The notes beneath the pieces are model-generated. The model was given only the letters and a program-made list of their open reading frames with translations, did no database searches and was not told the origin of the DNA. A stretch of 64,000 nucleotides of DNA from Ruminococcus_G sp964621905 (GTDB taxonomy: Bacteria; Bacillota; Clostridia; Lachnospirales; Lachnospiraceae), in contig CAZUNG010000015.1 in the NCBI GenBank assembly GCA_964621905.1, forward strand, positions 1 through 64,000, given 5' to 3'. This document shows, piece by piece, positions 35,769-44,527 of the stretch. Both the position numbers and the translations under genes were made by a program. Position 1 is the first letter of the stretch. Each line of letters begins with the position of its first letter.

Positions 35769-36440
35769 CTATTCCATTTCGCTTAACAGCCGCGCCACTT
35801 CTTTTGCACCAAAGTCAGAACTGCTCAATACCGGAATTCCAAGTTCCTCCTCCATCCCATCCGTCAGTGGCGCCATGGATGCCTGGGTCATTACAACTAC
35901 ATCAAACTCTCCTTCGTACTTTTGTAATTCTTTTACCGCAAGTTGAGAAGCTACACTCCCTGATTGCCCCTGCATTTCTTCTATAATTATGTATGTTACT
36001 GACGCATCTGAATCTTCCTCTTTAAGACTTTTCTCCATCAGATTTTTATTTGGCATCATAATGGTTTTGCATGTCGCCACCAGAGCAATCCTTTTATAGG
36101 TCCGTACCGCATAATGCATCATTTCTTCATCGATACGTACAATCGGAATATCTATTTTTTCAAATAATTCCTGTGCTTTTTCTGTAATATCACCCATCGT
36201 TGAGCAAACAGACAGGATGATATCTGCGCCCTCCGATGCTGAACTAAAAAAGCTTGTCAACAATCCCGCCACAACATCTTTTGTTGGGTATCCAGCTTTT
36301 AGAGTTTCTACAATTAGATTAGGATTCGCATGAACAATCAACATATAATCCATGTTTTCCATGTTTTTTCTTAAGGCCTGATCAACAATGGAATACAAAG
36401 ATGCATCAAATCCCGTGAATACAGCTGCAATTTTTTTCAT
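35769..36440 (-). CDS. Aspartate/glutamate racemase-superfamily protein lacking the second Cys
   Basis: A 223-residue protein with the racemase fold: IVHANPNLIVETLKAG, then DIILSVCSTMGD carrying the first catalytic-type Cys79, and VVVMTQASMAPLTDG where the second catalytic Cys is expected but Ala187-Ser188 stand instead. Without the second Cys a two-base racemisation is unlikely; decarboxylase or isomerase-type chemistry, or a binding role, is possible. First gene of the operon (GGAGG nine bases before ATG). Confidence 0.8.
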   Translation of the reverse strand: MKKIAAVFTGFDASLYSIVDQALRKNMENMDYMLIVHANPNLIVETLKAGYPTKDVVAGLLTSFFSSASEGADIILSVCSTMGDITEKAQELFEKIDIPIVRIDEEMMHYAVRTYKRIALVATCKTIMMPNKNLMEKSLKEEDSDASVTYIIIEEMQGQSGSVASQLAVKELQKYEGEFDVVVMTQASMAPLTDGMEEELGIPVLSSSDFGAKEVARLLSEME

Positions 36441-36733
36441 TCACATTTACCTCCAAGTCTCTGCCAGATTTAATATTTTATCTGGTTTTTTATGTATATG
36501 TATTGTTTTTTCACAATCATATTTTTTCAAGACATTTTTGTCCGACACTTTATACTAAAATTATATATACGTAAACTTATATAAGCATTACGATTATTGA
36601 CTATTATTAATCTATATTTATTGTTTTTTGTTTTACTTTCTTTCCTTTTATGCGTTTCAAAGCAAATTGCAGTGTATACATTTTTGTAATCAAAAAGAAC
36701 TGATTCGATCTTTAATCATTTTTGACAATAAAA
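36441..36733 (-). promoter_or_regulatory. AT-rich control region of the catabolic operon
   Basis: This 293-base stretch leads leftwards into the racemase-like gene. It holds an inverted repeat CCAGAT-N10-ATCTGG at 36464-36485 in the likely leader, a TTGTGAAAAAACAAT-type repeat near 36503-36518, and TATATAAT-like boxes near 36560-36570. No single promoter is convincing. No ORF was seen. Confidence 0.45.
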
Positions 36734-36753
36734 AACAGCCCTGAAGGGCTGTT
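36734..36753 (-). terminator. Terminator of the 48-residue gene
   Basis: AACAGCCC-TGAA-GGGCTGTT; on the minus strand the stem runs straight into TTTTTTATTG. It begins at the stop codon of the small gene. Confidence 0.85.
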
Positions 36754-36899
36754 CATACTTGTCTGTTTTTTGGCTCCACCGCCTCTGACCTGACATTGTG
36801 AGTCTGGTTCTGATTCTCTGGTTTTACCTTCTGTGTTATACTGTTAAATTTTTCGTTGTTTTTTTTGCGGTTTAATTTCTCCTGTACATCTTTGTCCAT
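36753..36899 (-). CDS. Small 48-residue protein, probably forespore-expressed
   Basis: A 48-codon ORF (MDKDVQEKLNRKKNNEKFNS to QTHNVRSEAVEPKNRQV) with an AGGTGATCAT ribosome site just before ATG and a terminator on its stop codon. It is Lys/Asn/Gln-rich, without Cys, Trp or Tyr, and appears unfolded and hydrophilic. The ending HNVRSEAVEPKN resembles endings of small clostridial spore-type proteins that I recall (HNV.+EALGPN), which is only an impression. A promoter fitting the sigma-G consensus lies 17 bases upstream, supporting expression in the forespore. Confidence 0.7.
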   Translation of the reverse strand: MDKDVQEKLNRKKNNEKFNSITQKVKPENQNQTHNVRSEAVEPKNRQV

Positions 36900-36915
36900 A
36901 TGATCACCTCAAAAA

Positions 36916-36944
36916 TAGTATGGACATCGGATGAAAAAATATTC
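36916..36944 (-). promoter_or_regulatory. Sigma-G-like sporulation promoter
   Basis: On the minus strand GAATA (36944-36940) and CATACTA (36922-36916) are separated by 17 bases. This fits the Bacillus sigma-G pattern GHATR-N17/18-CATWHTA completely. Only 16 bases separate it from the ATG at 36899, so the transcript would have a very short leader with the ribosome site. Confidence 0.6.
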
Positions 36945-36966
36945 TGATCAGCTCTCTTTTCAAAAA

Positions 36967-37007
36967 CCTCATAAAATGAGGAGTGCCCCGACACCAGTGC
37001 CGGGGCA
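36967..37007 (-). terminator. Double hairpin terminator
   Basis: TGCCCCG/CGGGGCA (36984-37007) is followed on the minus strand by CCTCAT-TTT-ATGAGG and TTTTTG. It terminates leftward transcripts of the DUF1002 gene about 230 bases after its stop, leaving a long 3' UTR. Confidence 0.75.
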
Positions 37008-37240
37008 ATTATTATGAAAAAATTTTATATGTGTAATGAATCATTACAATATACAAACCATCGTCCTCATCGGACTGTTATTATAATAACAACGTTTTAT
37101 GAACACATTATGAACAAATAGTAAATATGTTGTTAAAATACACAATTTTCCACTTTTTTTACTTTTGTTTTTGTCTATTACCACCACGGCATTGCAATGC
37201 GCCTTGTGTATTATGCTGTAACATACCGTAAAACACTGTC

Positions 37241-38170
37241 TTAATTAAACAATCCAGTGAAAAAATCTTTGATGCCATCCCAAAGCTCTTTTGCGGACGA
37301 TCCCATTTTTGAAAAAAAACCATCCACATCCGACTGACTGATATTCAAGTCCACTCCCAGACTGCCAAGTTTATCATACAACTCCTTTGCCTGTTGTTTC
37401 AGCGAGTCAATGTCCAGATCCAGATCTGATATTTTCTGCATCAGTTCCACAATCTGCTGCTTATCTTCCTCACTCAGAGAAACCTCCAGCTTATCCGCCG
37501 TTTCTGTTACTTTTTCTTCAATCAGCTCCGGATCCTGTATCTCTTCGGCTACGATAATATCTTTCACTGCACCGATCAGTTCTTCCGCCTTATCCTGGTC
37601 ACCGAGGACTTCACCGAGCTCACTCGTAACTACAAGTTCATTCGTCGCAGCCTCCACATTGTCAGGTTCTATGACATCGCCCGTCATATTTTCATAAGCT
37701 TCCATGGCTCCCACCAGGGCCGCTGTTCCCGATATGCTGACCGGGCCTGCCACTGTAACGTCTGCATTCTTCATGCCGGCGGTCACAAGTGCATTCTGGT
37801 ACATTCCCGTGGTACAGTAGGAAATATTCTTTGTCTGTACTTTGATACCGTATCCATTCTTTTTGCCGATAACCTTTACCGAGGATAGTGCACGGCTTCC
37901 GATCACGCTGGACGACAGATAAGCATCCAGATATTCATGCTCCATTCCATTCGTAACGGTAGCGACTGTATAATCTTTCAATTCATCTTCCGATACACCC
38001 AAAAGCTCAAGAACTGTTGCCCGCTCCTGCTGATTCAGATCCGCCCCCAATGCTATATATGGTTTATCCAGATCGGCCTTGCTGTCCGCCCGGACGTTCA
38101 CAGGTCCAAGCACTGCACATGCCAGGCTTATCACCGCCATGATACCTGCGGCTTTTTTCTTGATTTTCAT
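37241..38170 (-). CDS. DUF1002 (YpuA-like) secreted protein
   Basis: A 309-residue protein with a Sec signal peptide (residues 1-28, ending VNVRA) and the DUF1002 core: ALGADLNQQERATVLELLGVSEDELKD, VIGKKNGYGIKVQTKNISYCTTGMYQNAL and TVAGPVSISGTAALVGAMEAYE. The C-terminal third is rich in Glu/Lys helices (coiled-coil-like). The family is exported and linked to the cell envelope; its function is unknown. Its promoter is probably the extended -10 TGATATAAT around 38218-38223. Confidence 0.9.
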   Translation of the reverse strand: MKIKKKAAGIMAVISLACAVLGPVNVRADSKADLDKPYIALGADLNQQERATVLELLGVSEDELKDYTVATVTNGMEHEYLDAYLSSSVIGSRALSSVKVIGKKNGYGIKVQTKNISYCTTGMYQNALVTAGMKNADVTVAGPVSISGTAALVGAMEAYENMTGDVIEPDNVEAATNELVVTSELGEVLGDQDKAEELIGAVKDIIVAEEIQDPELIEEKVTETADKLEVSLSEEDKQQIVELMQKISDLDLDIDSLKQQAKELYDKLGSLGVDLNISQSDVDGFFSKMGSSAKELWDGIKDFFTGLFN

Positions 38171-38429
38171 AAGGCAATAACCTCCTCATTGATTCTAATA
38201 CCGATTGTGTACATAGATTATATCACGGACTCTGATTCAGGTGTCTAAAAAAACCATAAAGATATTCATAAATCTTTATTTATTTATTCACGATTTTTTT
38301 ACATCTACAACATGCTTTCAACACATTTAACGGGTATACTAAAATCATAAAATAATTAACAAACTCTTAAATTATTTTATTGATTTTCTTTTTCATATGT
38401 CGATGAAAATCGACTCTCCTTCCTTTAAA
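38171..38429 (-). other. AT-rich upstream region of the DUF1002 gene
   Basis: About 260 bases with an extended -10 promoter for the DUF1002 gene near 38218-38223 (TGATATAAT on the minus strand, TAGACA 19 bases upstream). The rest is AT-rich with no recognisable gene. Confidence 0.4.
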
Positions 38430-38460
38430 AAAAGCCGTTTCCCCGCAGGAAACGGCTTTT
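38430..38460 (-). terminator. rsmA terminator
   Basis: AAAAGCCGTTTCC and GGAAACGGCTTTT form a 13-bp stem with a short loop, followed on the minus strand by a run of seven T. It lies 19 bases after the rsmA stop codon. Confidence 0.9.
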
Positions 38461-38479
38461 AGATTGTAATCTTAGTTCT

Positions 38480-39364
38480 TTATCCCTCAAAACCTTTCAG
38501 CACATCGCTAAGCATGGCGAACTGATTCAACGTCATTGCCTCACCCCTGATATTGGGGGAAAGTCCGCATTTTGCTATTGCCTGTTCTATCACTTCTTTT
38601 GAATATTTAAGCTCCCCTGAATTCTTCAGTCCATTGACCAGCGTCTTTCTGCGCTGATTAAAGGATGCCCTGATAATTCTGAACATCAGCTGCTCGTCCG
38701 CTGCAGAGACAGGAGGCTCGGTATATTTTCTCAGATTAATAACTGCGCTTCCGACATTTGGTCTCGGCATAAAACAATTTGGAGGGACATTCGCTACAAG
38801 ATATGGCTTCGCATGATACTGCACCGCCAGGGACAGCGCACCATAATCTTTCGTGCCGGGCGCAGCCTGCATTCTCATTGCCACCTCTTTCTGCACCATA
38901 ACCGTGACAGACGCAAGAGGTACATGATTCTCAAACAATCCCATTATGATCGGCGTTGTAATATAGTACGGGAGATTTGCGACTACCTTGACTGGTCTCC
39001 CCTGATTTTTATCCTCCGCCAGTTTCTTGATATCCACTTTTAAAATATCTTCATTCATAATGTTCACGTTATCATAATCCGCCAGCGTATCCTCCAAAAT
39101 GGGGATCAATGATTGATCAATCTCTACGGCACAAACCTCCCTTGCCGCACATGCCAGATACTGCGTCATCGTTCCGATGCCCGGCCCGACTTCTATCACA
39201 AAGTCCTCCTTTGTAATATCCGCGGCAGAGATAATTTTATTTAAAACATGAGTGTCAATCAGAAAGTTCTGTCCGAACTTTTTCTGAAAAGTAAAATTAT
39301 ATTTTTGCAGCACCGCAATGGTTTCTCTGGGGTTTCCCAGACGTGGGGTTTTCTGTTCACTCAT
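38480..39364 (-). CDS. rsmA: 16S rRNA (A1518/A1519) dimethyltransferase
   Basis: A 294-residue KsgA/RsmA enzyme that dimethylates two adjacent adenines of 16S rRNA. It shows FGQNFLIDTHVLNKI, the SAM motif EVGPGIGTMTQYLA, the catalytic NLPYYITTPI and FNQRRKTLVNGL, all canonical. AAGGAGACTT precedes the ATG. It lies downstream of the TPR/P-loop gene with a hairpin between. Confidence 0.97.
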   Translation of the reverse strand: MSEQKTPRLGNPRETIAVLQKYNFTFQKKFGQNFLIDTHVLNKIISAADITKEDFVIEVGPGIGTMTQYLACAAREVCAVEIDQSLIPILEDTLADYDNVNIMNEDILKVDIKKLAEDKNQGRPVKVVANLPYYITTPIIMGLFENHVPLASVTVMVQKEVAMRMQAAPGTKDYGALSLAVQYHAKPYLVANVPPNCFMPRPNVGSAVINLRKYTEPPVSAADEQLMFRIIRASFNQRRKTLVNGLKNSGELKYSKEVIEQAIAKCGLSPNIRGEAMTLNQFAMLSDVLKGFEG

Positions 39365-39386
39365 AAGTCTCCTTTAAAAGAAAGAT

Positions 39387-39419
39387 GGTGGCTGCTGCAA
39401 ATTCTTTACAACAGCCACC
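39387..39419 (-). terminator. Hairpin between the TPR/P-loop gene and rsmA
   Basis: GGTGGCTG and CAGCCACC form the stem; on the minus strand it continues ATCTTTCTTTT. It may be a partial terminator, and rsmA begins 23 bases further. Confidence 0.65.
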
Positions 39420-39431
39420 GTTTCCTTTGTA

Positions 39432-41846
39432 TTAAAAATCAAAATCTTTTTCAAAAAGAATAATGCGGCCTTCCGGATCCAGCCTTCTGCTGGAAACCTT
39501 CCTGCCTATCTTTCCTCTGTGTGCTTTTGATATTGCATAATCTATCATATCCTTGACATTCGCAACGGTCATCGGCTCATCATCCGTCTGTTTTTCACCG
39601 ATCCTCGTATACAGTGCCAGCACACCCAGCTCATCAATCTTGTATCCCTGCTCTCTGGCGTATGTTCTTGCAAATGTCACCAGCTCGTCGTTAGTAAACA
39701 CCGGAATCGAGATGACTGCATCAAATTTCTTTGCAAACTCAGGATGATTGTTCAAAAGGCTGCGCATGCTTGTTTTTTCATCCTCAATGATAAGCACAAG
39801 GCTGTCTGTTCTGAAAGAAAGCGCCTTGGACAACTGATCGATTGTTTCTTCCGACATTGCTCCGGCATGCTCGATCAGCAGAAATCCCCCGGACAATTTG
39901 CCCACGACCTGAACCGGATCTTTTTCGTTAAAGGCTTCTCCGTCAATGCGGGCCATCTTCACTGCCTGCAGTCCCAGATCCTTACAGATTGCAAGTACAA
40001 GACTGTCCGTCAGCTTGGTTTTTCCGCTTCCCGGTCTGCCCATCACTGCTATATTGCCGCGCTTCGATGTTTTATCACCGGCATTATTATATACACCAGT
40101 CATCGCATTCAGGATCTGATCATCCATTCCCGGAACCTTTGCGAAATATGTAAACAGTTTCTTCTGCTCATCGGTAAGCTTGTCCGGACGTGTGTCGTTC
40201 AGGATACGCGTTCTTCTCTCCTCCGGAGTCTCCTCAGCCAAAATCTGTTCTTCAATTGATTTCTCAGCTTTGGTTTCTGCTTCAGGCTCTTTTGACAGGA
40301 TCATCTGCTTCGCCGCTTCATCCTCAAGGCTAAACTCCTGTGTATCTCCCGTCTGCTCCGCTTCCTCAGACCCATCGGTCTCTGCAAATACCTGTGCGAT
40401 AATACTTTCTTCAAATGTAATATCTGCTGTCTCAGAGGGTTCGCTGACAGCTTCTTGCTCGTCAGATTCACTGGAGGTTTCCGCCTCTTCCTCATCGAAG
40501 CCTTCTTCCATGAGATCGCGGATCAAATCCTCACTCATGATTTCCTGTGGGTCTTCTCTGAAAATTTCTTCTGTTTCGGAATCCGTATCCACCGGATCTT
40601 CCACCTTAAAACTCTCTTCTCCTGTTTCCGCAGCGGCGACAGTTTCCTTTGATACCTCTTCCAGCGGCGTTTCTTCTTCCTTCCGGAATTCGCCGGTTGT
40701 AATCTGCTGCGCCATCTGACTTGCTGTCTCTTCCAGCAGCTGACGCAGTACATCGTCCTTTTCAGCCGCCTTTTCCTCTGGCTCTGCCGCAGGTTTTATA
40801 TCTTCTGATTCCTGTGTACGTATTTTCTGAAGTTTTTCTGCCGGCAGCACTGTCGTAGTTCCAAAGCTTTCCGGCTCGAGATCTTTTACAGACTGATAAT
40901 CGATGTCAGATTCCGCCTCAAGCTGTTCGTCTTCTTTTTTATCGTCAAATTTAGGCATCAGCATCTCTTTCGTCTTATGGATGCCTGACAGCACATCCCG
41001 CAGACTGGATGCCAGTTTTTCCTGCAGTTTTTCCGGCTCAATGGGATCCGGCTGCGTATAAGTGCGGGTTTCCTCCGCAAGCTCAGCCATAGGCTGAGAC
41101 GCAACTGCCGCCTCCGCTTCTGCCAGACTTTCTGCATCCGAAGAGTGCTGCTTTTCAGCAGGCGCCACTTTTTCTGATGGTTTTTTCTTCTGCGACCGAA
41201 CCGGCTTTGGCGTTTCCGTCTCTTTCTCGTCCTCAAAACTCCTGCTGTCATATTTGGCCTGCTGTGACGGAGAGAGGGGTTCATAGTCCATCTTAAGCTC
41301 CATGGCTTTGACAACATATTTTCCTTCGCTGAACCAGAGAATCAGATCATCACATTCTTCAACACACCTCTCCTTCATTCCGGCCTTTTGGTAAAGGCGG
41401 GCCAGCTCATATGCCCAGCGCTCCGTGTATTCTTTACTCTTATACTCTTCCAGAATCGCTATCAGATCTTCGATCGGTGCTCTTTTTGCTTTATAGATTT
41501 TGTACTTCAGAATGTATTTTGAACTGTCACCAGGCGCATTCTGTTCATATTCTGTATAATAATCAACTGCTTCATCCGTCTCCCCCAGCTTCAGACATAC
41601 CTCCACCAGACGATACAGGATGATTTTTCCTATGGATGAACGCTTATATGCCAGGAGAAGGATCCGTTTACTGTCATCCAGCCTGTCATTCACTTCATAG
41701 ATATCAGCCACCATACAAAGCGTTCTGACGCTTTTTACTCTGCGCCAGTCGATTGTGTCTACAATCTCAAGTGCCCCCTCAAAATCCTGCTTATCAACCA
41801 GTTCATTAATCTGGTCCAGTTTTATTTGATATTCCGTCTTGTCCAA
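39432..41846 (-). CDS. TPR / acidic linker / P-loop ATPase protein of unknown function
   Basis: An 804-residue protein in three parts. Residues about 1-220 are TPR-like helices (FEGALEIVDTIDWRRVKS, LDDSKRILLLAYKR). Residues about 220-570 are low-complexity and strongly acidic, rich in Glu, Ser, Pro and Ala, probably disordered. The last 210 residues form a nucleotide-binding domain with Walker A GRPGSGKT (about 603-610), GGFLLIEHAG in the Walker B position (Glu instead of Asp) and IIEDEKTSM. No membrane segment. The TTG start at 41846 follows CAGAGGTG; an ATG at 41921 lies within the promoter's start region and has no site. Function unknown; I know of no named family with this layout. Confidence 0.75.
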   Translation of the reverse strand: MDKTEYQIKLDQINELVDKQDFEGALEIVDTIDWRRVKSVRTLCMVADIYEVNDRLDDSKRILLLAYKRSSIGKIILYRLVEVCLKLGETDEAVDYYTEYEQNAPGDSSKYILKYKIYKAKRAPIEDLIAILEEYKSKEYTERWAYELARLYQKAGMKERCVEECDDLILWFSEGKYVVKAMELKMDYEPLSPSQQAKYDSRSFEDEKETETPKPVRSQKKKPSEKVAPAEKQHSSDAESLAEAEAAVASQPMAELAEETRTYTQPDPIEPEKLQEKLASSLRDVLSGIHKTKEMLMPKFDDKKEDEQLEAESDIDYQSVKDLEPESFGTTTVLPAEKLQKIRTQESEDIKPAAEPEEKAAEKDDVLRQLLEETASQMAQQITTGEFRKEEETPLEEVSKETVAAAETGEESFKVEDPVDTDSETEEIFREDPQEIMSEDLIRDLMEEGFDEEEAETSSESDEQEAVSEPSETADITFEESIIAQVFAETDGSEEAEQTGDTQEFSLEDEAAKQMILSKEPEAETKAEKSIEEQILAEETPEERRTRILNDTRPDKLTDEQKKLFTYFAKVPGMDDQILNAMTGVYNNAGDKTSKRGNIAVMGRPGSGKTKLTDSLVLAICKDLGLQAVKMARIDGEAFNEKDPVQVVGKLSGGFLLIEHAGAMSEETIDQLSKALSFRTDSLVLIIEDEKTSMRSLLNNHPEFAKKFDAVISIPVFTNDELVTFARTYAREQGYKIDELGVLALYTRIGEKQTDDEPMTVANVKDMIDYAISKAHRGKIGRKVSSRRLDPEGRIILFEKDFDF

Positions 41847-41911
41847 CGTATTCACCTCTGTTTTCAAGTCCGCGCATAAGGACTCGGTATTATCCCTGCC
41901 TAATCCTTTTA

Positions 41912-41940
41912 AGTTTATCATACCGTATATGCGATGTCAA
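41912..41940 (-). promoter_or_regulatory. Promoter of the TPR/P-loop gene
   Basis: TTGACA (41940-41935) and TAAACT (41917-41912) are separated by 17 bases on the minus strand. It places the transcript start near 41905, downstream of the ATG at 41921, which supports translation from TTG at 41846. Confidence 0.65.
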
Positions 41941-41991
41941 AGTAAAACGTTGGCTTTCATTCCTCCGCATGCATCACAATTATAATGAAAA

Positions 41992-42019
41992 CAGAGCACC
42001 GGCAAATGCCGGCGCTCTG
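41992..42019 (-). terminator. glgP terminator
   Basis: CAGAGCACCGGC-AAAT-GCCGGCGCTCTG; on the minus strand it is followed by TTTTCATTAT. It lies 15 bases after the glgP stop codon. Confidence 0.85.
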
Positions 42020-42033
42020 CAGCTTAAGACTTT

Positions 42034-44490
42034 TTATTTTACTTTTACCCGGTCCAGATGCCAGATCTCATCCACATACTGCTGAATCGTTCTGTCAGAT
42101 GTAAACTTACCGGATCTTGCCACATTCATCATTGCCATTCTGGCCCATTTCTCCTCGTCACGATATGCAGCCTCTACCTTCTCCTGTGCTTTCGCATAGC
42201 TCTTGAAGTCCGCAAGGATAAAGTATGTATCCGCACGGTCACTGCTGTTTGTATTCAGAAGAGAATCATAAATATCACGGAACATCTCGGTATCACTGGA
42301 GAACGTACCGTTGATCAGGGACATCAGTACCTGACGGATTTCCTGATCTGTATTGAAATAGTATGTCGGATCATAACCGCCATTTTTTTCATAATTAATG
42401 ACTTCATCCGCAGACAGGCCGAAGATAAATGCATTCTCTTCCCCGACTTCCTCTACGATCTCCACATTTGCACCATCCATGGTTCCCAAAGTCGGTGCCC
42501 CGTTCAGCATGAATTTCATATTACCGGTGCCTGACGCCTCTTTGCTGGCGGTTGAGATCTGTTCCGATACATCTGCCGCTGCAAAGATCCACTCCGCATT
42601 GCTCACACGGTAGTCTTCGATAAATACAACTTTCAGCTTACCTCCGATGGATGCATCGTTGTTGATAACATCGGCAACAGAGTTGATCAGCTTGATTGTC
42701 AGTTTAGCTCTCTTATATCCTGCTGCCGCTTTTGCACCGAAGATAAAGGTTCTCGGATAGAATTCCATATCCGGATGCTCTTTGATCTTATTATACAGAT
42801 ACATCACATGCAGGATATTCATAAGCTGACGTTTATACTCATGCAGACGTTTGACCTGTACATCAAAGATAGAGCGGGGATCAACTTCGATATTATTATG
42901 CTCCAGGATGTATTTTGCAAGGCGGACTTTGTTCTGATACTTGATATTCATGAACTCTGCCTGAGCCTTCTTATCATCCACATAGAGTTCCAGCTTTTTA
43001 ATCTGAGAAAGATCAGTGATCCACTCTTTTCCGATATGGGCGGTTACCCAGTCTGCGAGCAGCGGGTTCCCATGGAGCAGGAATCTTCTCTGGGTGATAC
43101 CGTTCGTCTTGTTATTAAATTTCTCCGGCATCATCTCATAGAAGTCTTTCAGCTCCTGTTTTTCCAGGATCTCCGTATGGAGCCTTGCAACACCATTGAC
43201 GGAATATCCGCCTACGATTGCCATATGGGCCATCTTGATCTGCCCGTCATAGATGATCGCCATCTTCTTTACTTTCTCCTGGTTTCCAGGATACTTATCA
43301 TTGATCTCGATCAGGAATCTTCTGTTGATCTCCTCAATGATCTGATAAATTCTCGGCAGCAATCTTGAAAACAGCTCGATCGGCCACTTCTCAAGCGCTT
43401 CTGCCATGATGGTATGATTCGTATAAGCACATGTCTTCGTTGTGACTTCCCAGGCTTCTTCCCAGGTAAGCCCTTCCTCATCCATCAGGATACGCATAAG
43501 CTCTGCCACTGCGACTGTCGGATGTGTGTCATTCATCTGGAATGTCACTTTTTCATACAGTTTGTGAATATCGCTGTGCGCTTTTTTATATTTTGCAACC
43601 GCAGCCTGAATGCTTGCAGAGATGAAGAAATACTGCTGTTTCAGGCGCAGTTCCTTGCCTGCATAATGATTATCATTCGGGTAGAGTACCTCAACGATGT
43701 TCTTCGCCAGGTTCTCCTGTTCAACCGCTTTCTTGTAATCACCTTTGTCGAAGGAATCCAGCTGGAAAGTGTCAATCGCCTCGGCATCCCAGATACGAAG
43801 TGTATTTACGACACCATTCCCATAACCGACGATCGGCATATCATACGGGATTGCCATAACGGACTGATATCCTTCCTGGATAAAGTTATTCCTTCCTGTC
43901 GCAGGATCATGCTCTACTTTGACGTACCCGCCGAATTTTACCTCTTTTGCGTATTCCGGTCTGCGCAGTTCAAATGGATTGCCGTCCTTCAGCCAGTTAT
44001 CCGGCACCTCTATCTGATAGCCGTCACGGATCTCCTGTTTGAACATACCATATCGGTAGCGGATGCCACAACCGTAAGCACTGTACCCCAGTGTCGCAAG
44101 CGAATCCAGAAAACAAGCTGCAAGACGTCCAAGACCCCCGTTTCCAAGAGCTGCATCCGGTTCCTGGTCTTCAATCACATTAAGATCAAATCCCAGCTCC
44201 TCCAGTGCCTCTTTTACTTCCTGATAAGCGGTTAAATTGATCAGGTTATTTCCAAGCGCTCTACCCATCAGAAACTCCATGGACATGTAATAAACAGTCT
44301 TAGGATCTTCTTTCTTAAATGTCTCCTGTGTGTTCAGCCAGTTGTCAATTATTACATCTTTCACAGCATATGCCACTGCCTGGAATACCTGCTGAGGTGT
44401 AGCCTCATCAATCGTTTTTCTGTACAGAACCTTTACGTTGTCCTTAACCTCTTTTTTGAATTGAACTTTGTCAAATCGCTTGTTTTGCAT
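42034..44490 (-). CDS. glgP: Glycogen phosphorylase
   Basis: An 818-residue GT35 phosphorylase that releases glucose 1-phosphate from alpha-1,4-glucans. The N-terminal segment includes YYMSMEFLMGRALGNNLINL and DAALGNGGLGRLAACFLDSLA; the PLP site is in KEASGTGNMKFMLNGAPTLGTMDGANVEI. Length matches bacterial enzymes of about 800-820. It follows ileS by 37 bases without an obvious terminator. AAGGAGG precedes the ATG. No other glycogen genes are in the window. Confidence 0.97.
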   Translation of the reverse strand: MQNKRFDKVQFKKEVKDNVKVLYRKTIDEATPQQVFQAVAYAVKDVIIDNWLNTQETFKKEDPKTVYYMSMEFLMGRALGNNLINLTAYQEVKEALEELGFDLNVIEDQEPDAALGNGGLGRLAACFLDSLATLGYSAYGCGIRYRYGMFKQEIRDGYQIEVPDNWLKDGNPFELRRPEYAKEVKFGGYVKVEHDPATGRNNFIQEGYQSVMAIPYDMPIVGYGNGVVNTLRIWDAEAIDTFQLDSFDKGDYKKAVEQENLAKNIVEVLYPNDNHYAGKELRLKQQYFFISASIQAAVAKYKKAHSDIHKLYEKVTFQMNDTHPTVAVAELMRILMDEEGLTWEEAWEVTTKTCAYTNHTIMAEALEKWPIELFSRLLPRIYQIIEEINRRFLIEINDKYPGNQEKVKKMAIIYDGQIKMAHMAIVGGYSVNGVARLHTEILEKQELKDFYEMMPEKFNNKTNGITQRRFLLHGNPLLADWVTAHIGKEWITDLSQIKKLELYVDDKKAQAEFMNIKYQNKVRLAKYILEHNNIEVDPRSIFDVQVKRLHEYKRQLMNILHVMYLYNKIKEHPDMEFYPRTFIFGAKAAAGYKRAKLTIKLINSVADVINNDASIGGKLKVVFIEDYRVSNAEWIFAAADVSEQISTASKEASGTGNMKFMLNGAPTLGTMDGANVEIVEEVGEENAFIFGLSADEVINYEKNGGYDPTYYFNTDQEIRQVLMSLINGTFSSDTEMFRDIYDSLLNTNSSDRADTYFILADFKSYAKAQEKVEAAYRDEEKWARMAMMNVARSGKFTSDRTIQQYVDEIWHLDRVKVK

Positions 44491-44527
44491 AACATCCTCC
44501 TTCTTTTACCAATATGGAGTTACGTAC

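Larger units (their letters stand above)
36900..37240. other. Intergenic region with promoter and terminator, no ORF
   Basis: It holds the sigma-G-like promoter of the small gene (36916-36944), a double hairpin terminator (36967-37007) for leftward transcripts, and an AT-rich stretch from 37010 to 37240 with a TTATTATAATAA palindrome near 37079. Nothing coding was recognised. Confidence 0.5.
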
